Shown here: positions 58,790-64,000 of the stretch, one piece after another
Layout of the letters: every line of letters begins with the position of its first letter
Position numbering within the stretch: the first letter of the stretch is position 1
Assembly (NCBI RefSeq): GCF_000820005.1
Contig: NZ_CDBL01000090.1
Span: 51,465 to 115,464, forward strand
From: Aeromonas piscicola
GTDB lineage: Bacteria > Pseudomonadota > Gammaproteobacteria > Enterobacterales > Aeromonadaceae
Reading direction: 5' to 3'
Length of the DNA stretch: 64,000 nucleotides
The notes under the pieces: model-generated
Told to the model about the DNA's origin: nothing
The model's input: only the letters and a program-made list of their open reading frames with translations
The model's database searches: none
Position numbers and translations under genes: made by a program

Positions 58790-59980
58790 ATGACCAAAGA
58801 GATGAATCGCACCCGCTATCTGACCCTGATAGGTACCATCATTACCCAGTTTGCGCTGGGTTCCGTCTACACCTGGAGCCTGTTCAACGCCCAGCTCTCC
58901 GACAAGCTGGACGAGCCGGTCAGCCAGGTGGCGTTTGCCTTCGGTCTGCTCAGCCTGTCGCTGGCGGTCGCCTCTTCCATGGCGGGCAAGCTGCAGGAGC
59001 GGTTCGGGGTGCGCAATGTCACCCTGGGCGCCGGCGTGCTGCTCGGCATCGGCTTCTTCCTCACCGCCCACGCCAGCAATCTGGCCATGCTCTACCTCTG
59101 CGCCGGTATTCTGGTGGGGTTTGCCGACGGTACCGGCTACCTGATGACGCTCTCCAACTGCGTGAAGTGGTTCCCGGAGCGAAAGGGGCTCATCTCCGCC
59201 TGCTCCATCGGTGCCTATGGCCTGGGCAGCCTCGGCTTCAAGTACATCAACCTGCTGCTGCTCTCCAACAACGGCCTGGAAGCGACCTTCCAGCTGTGGG
59301 GATTGATCGCCATGTCCATGGTGCTGGTGGGTGGCATGCTGATGAAGGATGCACCCAAGCAGGCCGCTTCGGCGCAGCAGACCGAGAGCCGTGATTTCAC
59401 CCTGGCCGAGGCGATGCGCAAACCGCAGTACTGGATGCTGGCGCTGATGTTCCTCACCGCCTGCATGAGCGGCCTCTACGTCATCGGCGTGGCCAAGGAT
59501 ATAGGCGAGAACATGGTGGGTCTGTCGACTGCGGTTGCCGCTAATGCGGTCGCCATCATCGCCATGGCCAACCTGGGTGGTCGACTGGTATTGGGTATTC
59601 TGTCTGACAAGATGTCCCGCATCCGGGTCATCACCATAGCCCAGCTGATCACGCTCGGTGGCATGGGATTGCTGCTGTTCGTGCCGCTCAATGCCAACCT
59701 CTTCTTCGTGGCGGTGGCCTGTGTGGCCTTCAGCTTCGGTGGCACCATCACCGTCTACCCCTCGCTGGTGAGTGACTTCTTCGGTCTCAACAACCTGACC
59801 AAGAACTACGGCGTCATCTACTTGGGCTTCGGTCTGGGCAGTATCATTGGCTCCATCGTGGCCTCCCTGTTTGGCGGCTTCATGGCGACCTTCAACCTGA
59901 TCCTGGTGCTGATGGTGGTGGCGCTGGTGCTCTCCCTCACCATACGTCTGCCGGCTCCCAAGCCGCTCTGCACCGATTGA
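58790..59980 (+). CDS. yhjX: MFS transporter YhjX-like (OFA/pyruvate-linked)
   Basis: A 396-residue permease with 12 TM segments, of the oxalate/formate antiporter (OFA) group. It begins NRTRYLTLIGTIITQFALGSVYTWSLFNAQLSDKLDEPVSQVAFAFGL and includes KLQERFGVRNVTLGAG, ADGTGYLMTLSNCVKWFPERKGLISA and SLVSDFFGLNNLTKNYGVIYLGFGLGS. These stretches are almost superimposable on E. coli YhjX, the sole strong target of YpdAB. In E. coli the gene is unlinked; here it directly follows its regulators. The terminator at 60009 follows within 30 bp. Confidence 0.93.
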   Translation: MTKEMNRTRYLTLIGTIITQFALGSVYTWSLFNAQLSDKLDEPVSQVAFAFGLLSLSLAVASSMAGKLQERFGVRNVTLGAGVLLGIGFFLTAHASNLAMLYLCAGILVGFADGTGYLMTLSNCVKWFPERKGLISACSIGAYGLGSLGFKYINLLLLSNNGLEATFQLWGLIAMSMVLVGGMLMKDAPKQAASAQQTESRDFTLAEAMRKPQYWMLALMFLTACMSGLYVIGVAKDIGENMVGLSTAVAANAVAIIAMANLGGRLVLGILSDKMSRIRVITIAQLITLGGMGLLLFVPLNANLFFVAVACVAFSFGGTITVYPSLVSDFFGLNNLTKNYGVIYLGFGLGSIIGSIVASLFGGFMATFNLILVLMVVALVLSLTIRLPAPKPLCTD

Positions 59981-60008
59981 GGGTTTTCCTCGCTCGATGA
60001 CGACATGA

Positions 60009-60040
60009 AACCTGAGCCCGGTGGGCTCAGGTTTTTCTTT
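60009..60040 (+). terminator. Terminator of yhjX
   Basis: CCTGAGCCC (60011-60019), GGT, GGGCTCAGG (60023-60031) followed by TTTTTCTTT: a 9-bp perfect stem with a clear T run. Confidence 0.93.
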
Positions 60041-60089
60041 CATCAAAAGACGTATAGATGGCTAAATATCTATACTCTTGTGCCGCCCT

Positions 60090-60290
60090 TTCCTATAATC
60101 CCCCCGCTTTGGCGCATCATGCTTAATAGGGAATCCGGTGAAAATCCGGAGCTGGCGCGCAGCGGTAAGGGGGAACGAAGCGACATCAGGGCACTGCCGT
60201 CAGGTGGGAAGCCGTCGCCGTAGGCCATCAGCCCCCCAGCCCGAAGACCTGCCAAAGTTCGTATTTCGGGCCGAGAGAAACCGGCCACGA
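60090..60290 (+). promoter_or_regulatory. Cobalamin (B12) riboswitch
   Basis: The btuB leader contains the usual element landmarks in order: GGGAATCCGGTGAAAATCC at about 60128, GCGCAGCGGTAAGGGGGAACGAAG near 60157-60180, GCACTGCCGTCAGGTGGGAAG near 60191-60211, and the B12 box AGCCCGAAGACCTGCC at 60238-60253. Binding of adenosylcobalamin should lower btuB expression, closing the ribosome binding site or the transcript. The -10-like CCTATAATCC at about 60092 may belong to its promoter. Confidence 0.93.
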
Positions 60291-60322
60291 AGTAGATGCT
60301 TACGCGAACTTAAGGATCTCTC

Positions 60323-62158
60323 ATGTCCAAGAAATTATTGGTGGCTGCCCTGTTGCCAACGGCGGCTTTCGCCCAGACGACCATCCCCGTCAATCCTACT
60401 CTGGTGATCACCGCCAACCGGGTGGAACAACCCATCAGCACAGTTCTGGCACCCGTTGTGGTGATCGATCGCGCCGAGATCGAATCCCGTCAGGTGCAGA
60501 GCCTGCCAGCATTGTTGAAGACGCTGCCAGGTGTGCAGATCACCACGCTGGGTGGGCGAGGGCACATGAGCAGCCTGTTCATCCGCGGTACCAACTCCAA
60601 CCATTCGCTGGTGCTGATGAATGGGCGCCCCATCGCCGCCATGGTGGCCGGCACACCAGACCTCAGCCAAATTCCGCTGGGCAACATAGAGCGCATCGAG
60701 TACATCCGTGGTCCGCGCGCTGCTGTCTATGGCGCGGATGCCATCGGCGGCGTCATCAACCTCATCACCAAAACCTCCGCCAAGAATGGCAGCGAGACCC
60801 ATCTGAAGGGTGGTGTGGGCAGCAATGGTTACGGCCAGGGTCAGGTGCGTACCGTGCAGGCCCTGGGTCAGCAGACCGACATGAATATGATGATCGGCTA
60901 CGAGCGCACCGATGGTTTCGATGTGGTGGCCAATGCCCAGCAGCCGGATCGGGATGGCTTCGACAGTCTGAACGGCCAGATCGGGCTGAATCATGCCTTC
61001 AATGATGCCTGGAGTGCGGACTTCAACGCCCAGGGTTATGACAACCAGACCGAGATGGATGATGCCTATCAGTCGGCCGATCAGAGCCGGGTACAGGCCT
61101 TCCAGTATGATGGCGGTCTCAAGTTCCAGAGCGAGACGCTGACCAGCCGACTGGAAGCCAGCTATGGCGAGAACAAGTTGAAGAGCTGGCTGGAGAGCAA
61201 GGGAGAATCCAGCGCCCAGCCGATCCACACCGGCTTGACCCGATTCTCCTGGATCAACAGCTGGAGCGGCGTCGAGGGGCTCAACCTGACCGGTGGCGCC
61301 GACTGGCAGCAGGAGCAGTTGAAATCCGACTCGCGTAGCTCTGGTCAGGCGTTCAATGCCCCCGATCGCGACAACACGGGTCTGTTCGCGGTGGGCAGCT
61401 ATCGCTGGCAGGCCCTGCTGTGGGAGCTTTCGGGTCGCACCGATGACAACGAGCAGTATGGCCGTCACAACACCTGGTCCGCCGCCAGCGGGCTGGACAT
61501 AGATGACAACCACAATGTGCGGTTGAGCTATGGCACAGGCTTCAAGGCGCCGACCTTCCTCGACCTCTACTATCCCGGTTATGAGAATCCGGATCTGAAA
61601 CCGGAAGAGAGCAAGAACCTGGAGCTGGGCTTCACAGGTCGTTATACCGGTTGGGACTGGTCGTTGAATCTGTATCGCAACCAGATCCAGAACCTGATCG
61701 CCTGCCAGAGTGCGTTCTCCACCTGCAAACCGGACAACACGGATGCCGAGATCCGCGGCGTGGAAGTGGCGCTGGGTCTGGAAACCGGACCGCTCCATCA
61801 TGACCTGAGCTTCGATTACACCAAGACCGAAGACAAGAACGATGGTGACCAGCAACTGCTGCGTCGTGCCAAGCAGAAGGCCAGCTGGCTGACCCAGGTG
61901 CAGTTGGGCCAGGTCGATCTCTCAACCGAACTGCTCTATGTGGGCAAGCGGGATGACAAGAACTTCAGCAGCTTCCCGGCAGAGCGGGTGGAACTGGGTT
62001 CCTACACCCTGATCAATCTGGGGGCCAGCTATGGGGTGACGCCTCAGCTCACGCTGGGCGGCCGCATAGACAACCTGTTCGATCGCGACTATGCCCCGGC
62101 CTATGGCTACGCATCGGCGGGTACCGAGTTCAAGCTGACTGCGGACTACCGCCTCTGA
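60323..62158 (+). CDS. btuB: TonB-dependent vitamin B12 receptor BtuB
   Basis: A 611-residue outer-membrane receptor that imports cobalamins using TonB energy. The signal peptide (MSKKLLVAALLPTAAFA) is followed by a TonB box region (NPTLVITANRVEQPIS) and the plug domain: LPALLKTLPGVQITTLGGRGHMSSLFIRGTNSNHSLVLMNG near residues 58-98, then IERIEYIRGPRAAVYGADAIGGVINLITK. A 22-strand barrel ends in the usual FKLTADYRL. Length equals E. coli BtuB (614). It is preceded by a B12 riboswitch and followed by murI, the same order as E. coli. AAGGA lies 7 nt before the ATG. Confidence 0.96.
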   Translation: MSKKLLVAALLPTAAFAQTTIPVNPTLVITANRVEQPISTVLAPVVVIDRAEIESRQVQSLPALLKTLPGVQITTLGGRGHMSSLFIRGTNSNHSLVLMNGRPIAAMVAGTPDLSQIPLGNIERIEYIRGPRAAVYGADAIGGVINLITKTSAKNGSETHLKGGVGSNGYGQGQVRTVQALGQQTDMNMMIGYERTDGFDVVANAQQPDRDGFDSLNGQIGLNHAFNDAWSADFNAQGYDNQTEMDDAYQSADQSRVQAFQYDGGLKFQSETLTSRLEASYGENKLKSWLESKGESSAQPIHTGLTRFSWINSWSGVEGLNLTGGADWQQEQLKSDSRSSGQAFNAPDRDNTGLFAVGSYRWQALLWELSGRTDDNEQYGRHNTWSAASGLDIDDNHNVRLSYGTGFKAPTFLDLYYPGYENPDLKPEESKNLELGFTGRYTGWDWSLNLYRNQIQNLIACQSAFSTCKPDNTDAEIRGVEVALGLETGPLHHDLSFDYTKTEDKNDGDQQLLRRAKQKASWLTQVQLGQVDLSTELLYVGKRDDKNFSSFPAERVELGSYTLINLGASYGVTPQLTLGGRIDNLFDRDYAPAYGYASAGTEFKLTADYRL

Positions 62159-62274
62159 TCGCCAGCGCTGCTATATATAGAAGAGAAAAAGCGAGGCCCT
62201 GCCATGTGCAGGGCCTTTTCTATTGGCGGCAGGCGGGAGTATGATCGCCGCCTTGCACCAAAGGGGGAGGCCAG

Positions 62275-63066
62275 GTGGCCAATATTCTAGTGTTCGACTC
62301 CGGCATGGGTGGTTTGACCATCTATCGCGAGATCCGCCGTGCGCTGCCGGCACACAACTACTTCTATTGTTTCGACAACGCCAACTTCCCCTATGGTGAG
62401 CTGAGCGAGTCAGCGTTGATTACTGCCTGCACCCGTCTGGTCAGTCACATGGTGGCCAGGCATGCCATCGATCTGGTGGTGATTGCCTGCAACACGGCCA
62501 GCACCATAGCCCTGCCATCTTTGCGTGCCGCCCTGACCATTCCGGTTGTCGGCGTGGTGCCTGCCATCAAACCGGCTGCCGCCTTGACCCGAAATGGGTG
62601 TATCGGTCTGCTGGCGACCCCGGGCACCGTCAGCCGTGAATATACTCACCACCTCATTACCCAGTTTGCCCCGGGCAAGCGGGTGTTGCTCAAGGGGGCG
62701 ACTGAACTGGTGATCGAAGCCGAGCATAAGCTGGCGGGACGGCCGGTAAACATGGCGCTGTTGCAGGAGGTGCTGGCGGACTGGATGGAAGGGGAGGAAA
62801 GGCCGGATACCCTGGTGCTGGGTTGCACCCACTTCCCGCTACTCAATGACGAGATCCGGCAGTTGATGCCAGGATGTCAGCTGGTGGATTCAGGGAACGC
62901 CGTGGCAAGACGGGTGGCACATCTATTAACTACCGTTGCTGAGCAGCCTTCCCTGACTGCGGCGCAGGCCAAGGCTTATTGCACCCGACTGGATGCAGAA
63001 GCTCAAAAACTGACAGCCCCCTTGCAAGCTTGGGGGCTGTCATCACTCGAAGAGGTTCGGTACTAG
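62275..63066 (+). CDS. murI: Glutamate racemase
   Basis: A 263-residue cofactor-independent racemase that makes D-glutamate for peptidoglycan. Catalytic cysteines lie in VVIACNTASTIALPSLR near residues 72-76 and VLGCTHFPLLNDEI near 180-184, with the substrate loop VFDSGMGGLTIYREI at the start and FPYGELSESALI near 41. The start is GTG (ANILVFDSG) with GGGGGAGG upstream. The last 19 codons contain an 11-bp perfect inverted repeat (63011-63042). The frame stops 18 bp before the convergent RRM gene. Confidence 0.95.
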   Translation: MANILVFDSGMGGLTIYREIRRALPAHNYFYCFDNANFPYGELSESALITACTRLVSHMVARHAIDLVVIACNTASTIALPSLRAALTIPVVGVVPAIKPAAALTRNGCIGLLATPGTVSREYTHHLITQFAPGKRVLLKGATELVIEAEHKLAGRPVNMALLQEVLADWMEGEERPDTLVLGCTHFPLLNDEIRQLMPGCQLVDSGNAVARRVAHLLTTVAEQPSLTAAQAKAYCTRLDAEAQKLTAPLQAWGLSSLEEVRY

Positions 63067-63084
63067 TTCGTGACCGCCAAGGGA

Positions 63085-63576
63085 TCAGGCGTCGACCTCG
63101 CTCCCTTCCCTCTCATCTTTATCCCGCTTGTCATTGGCTTCGCGTACCTTGAGGGTGCGCTGCTGATACTCCTTGTCATTGAGCGCCGTGATTGCCTTGG
63201 CTGCATCGGCGGCGGGCATCTCCACAAAACCAAATCCTCTGCGCTTGCCGGTAGCCTTGTCCTTCATCAAACGGACAGAGATCACCTGGCCTTGTTCGGC
63301 AAACAGCTCGCGTACGGCAATCTCGTTGGCGCGATAGGGCAGGTTGCCTACATATAAGGTGCAAGTCTCTTGGCCGGAGACCAGTTCGGCCGTGGCGGCA
63401 GGTGTCCGCTTAAGGAGCAGCGGCACGATGAAACCACCAATGGCCAGACCCACAGCAAAAATCACTTCGGCTTTCAAAGAAAACTGCAGAGCCTGGGCAA
63501 CCAGATAACCAACCAGCGCCAATACCAGGGCAAGGATGGCCGCCTGCACATAAACGGGAAACTTGGATAAATTCAT
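63085..63576 (-). CDS. Membrane-anchored RRM RNA-binding protein
   Basis: A 163-residue protein combining two features rarely seen together in bacteria. The N-terminus has two hydrophobic segments (VQAAILALVLALVGYLVAQA and EVIFAVGLAIGGFIVPLLL, about residues 10-54). An RRM fold follows, with RNP2 TLYVGNLPY near 73-81 and RNP1 KRRGFGFVEMP near 111-121; the aromatic residues are intact. It ends in a charged tail (REANDKRDKDEREG). Related RRM proteins occur in Vibrio and Shewanella. It should tether RNA to the inner membrane; the target is unknown. It lies upstream of, and divergent from, an rRNA operon. Confidence 0.85.
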   Translation of the reverse strand: MNLSKFPVYVQAAILALVLALVGYLVAQALQFSLKAEVIFAVGLAIGGFIVPLLLKRTPAATAELVSGQETCTLYVGNLPYRANEIAVRELFAEQGQVISVRLMKDKATGKRRGFGFVEMPAADAAKAITALNDKEYQQRTLKVREANDKRDKDEREGSEVDA

Positions 63577-63840
63577 CTTTAAAGACCTTTTGTAAATGAA
63601 AGCAAAAAAGGTGCAACACTCTATTCACCTCCATGGTAACCAGCTTTCCAGCCGGGCGCTACCATGGACCACTTGGGACACATTATCCGTTCCAGTATGG
63701 CATCCCTTAATGGGGGAAGACCCACTTAAATGATGATAAAACAGGACTGAAATCATCGGCTTGTGGATAACACTGTATATATACACTGAGTAAGCTGTTT
63801 CTAATTGGATATTTTGAAGTTTCCGTGACTTTCTTCAAAA
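63577..63840. other. Intergenic region upstream of the rRNA promoter
   Basis: No coding gene is visible. It contains a perfect DnaA 9-mer (TTATCCACA on the minus strand, 63762-63770) and AT-rich tracts that lead into the UP element of rrn P1. No cluster of DnaA boxes is present, so this is not an origin. Confidence 0.6.
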
Positions 63841-63846
63841 AAAGCC

Positions 63847-63880
63847 TTGTCATCGCGGTGCCGCTCCCTATAATGCGCCC
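63847..63880 (+). promoter_or_regulatory. rRNA operon promoter P1
   Basis: -35 TTGTCA (63847-63852), a 16-bp spacer, and a perfect -10 TATAAT (63869-63874) are followed by a GCGCCCC discriminator. An A/T-rich UP-like stretch (TTCTTCAAAAAAAG) precedes it. 16-bp spacing and a GC-rich discriminator are characteristic of ppGpp-controlled rrn P1 promoters. Confidence 0.9.
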
Positions 63881-63962
63881 CTACCAGCACGGCGGAACAC
63901 GCCAACCTGATGAGCCAGCTTCCTTGTGAAGCAGGCGCCGAAAGAAAAGCGAAAACAATCGC

Positions 63963-63999
63963 TTGACTTTCGAAGTGAGAAGCGTAATATGCGCCTCCT
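63963..63999 (+). promoter_or_regulatory. rRNA operon promoter P2
   Basis: -35 TTGACT (63963-63968), a 16-bp spacer, and -10 TAATAT (63985-63990) with a GCGCCTCC discriminator. It lies 116 bp downstream of P1, the usual tandem spacing. The 16S gene should begin beyond the right edge. Confidence 0.88.
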
Positions 64000-64000
64000 C

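Noticed and set aside
63577..63840. Possible replication origin upstream of the rRNA operon
   Set aside because: Only one DnaA box, no AT-rich 13-mers, and no dnaA/gidA/mnmE neighbourhood.

Overview
The window looks like chromosomal DNA of an Aeromonas-type gammaproteobacterium. It is GC-rich in housekeeping genes, and its gene orders are shared with enteric bacteria: gmk-rpoZ-spoT-trmH, pldB next to yigL, a tRNA Arg-His-Leu-Pro operon, and btuB-murI followed by an rRNA operon whose P1 and P2 promoters close the window. Two near-perfect parS (ParB-binding) sites near 2.8 and 5.2 kb suggest the segment lies in the origin-proximal part of the chromosome. The genus call is an inference from protein character and synteny, not from a database match.

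Layout. 1-1.4 kb: an edge fragment of a metallo-beta-lactamase-fold protein, then two small heat-shock proteins behind a sigma-32 promoter, each with its own ROSE-type RNA thermometer. 1.4-5.2 kb: avtA, a small secreted protein, and an AraC regulator divergent from a Bcr/CflA-type exporter. 5.2-13.3 kb: the potassium system kdpFABC-kdpDE. 13.4-21.7 kb: glutathione reductase, an orphan sensor kinase, and a tetR-MFP-RND efflux operon with a perfect palindromic operator. 21.9-22.4 kb: four tRNAs. 22.6-31.7 kb: a lectin-like lipoprotein, the gmk-rpoZ-spoT-trmH-pldB-yigL block, and two LPS inner-core genes. 31.7-44 kb: two GGDEF proteins (one degenerate), transporters, a LysR regulator, a second-type tryptophanyl-tRNA synthetase with a Trp-Trp leader-peptide attenuator, uspA, fabV, ftnA, a YhiN-type flavoprotein and leuE.

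44-56 kb is the accessory region. It carries an ecpABCDE-like operon (E. coli common pilus type, alpha-fimbriae) without ecpR. Instead there is a divergent, AT-rich BvgA/BvgS-like two-component pair and a small pilin-like protein. The usher and tip-adhesin genes each contain a 9-nt G/C homopolymer, so the pilus may phase-vary. 56-60 kb holds a pyruvate-sensing YpdA/YpdB pair next to its expected target, a YhjX-type transporter, with a matching operator. 60-63 kb holds a cobalamin riboswitch-btuB, murI, and a membrane-anchored RRM protein.

The most interesting items are regulatory: the Trp attenuator of trpS; a possible SD-sequestering switch before kdpF; a 112-bp tandem array that places two 36-codon copies of the trmH start in front of trmH; tandem ROSE thermometers; and the locally controlled, possibly phase-variable ECP pilus locus.
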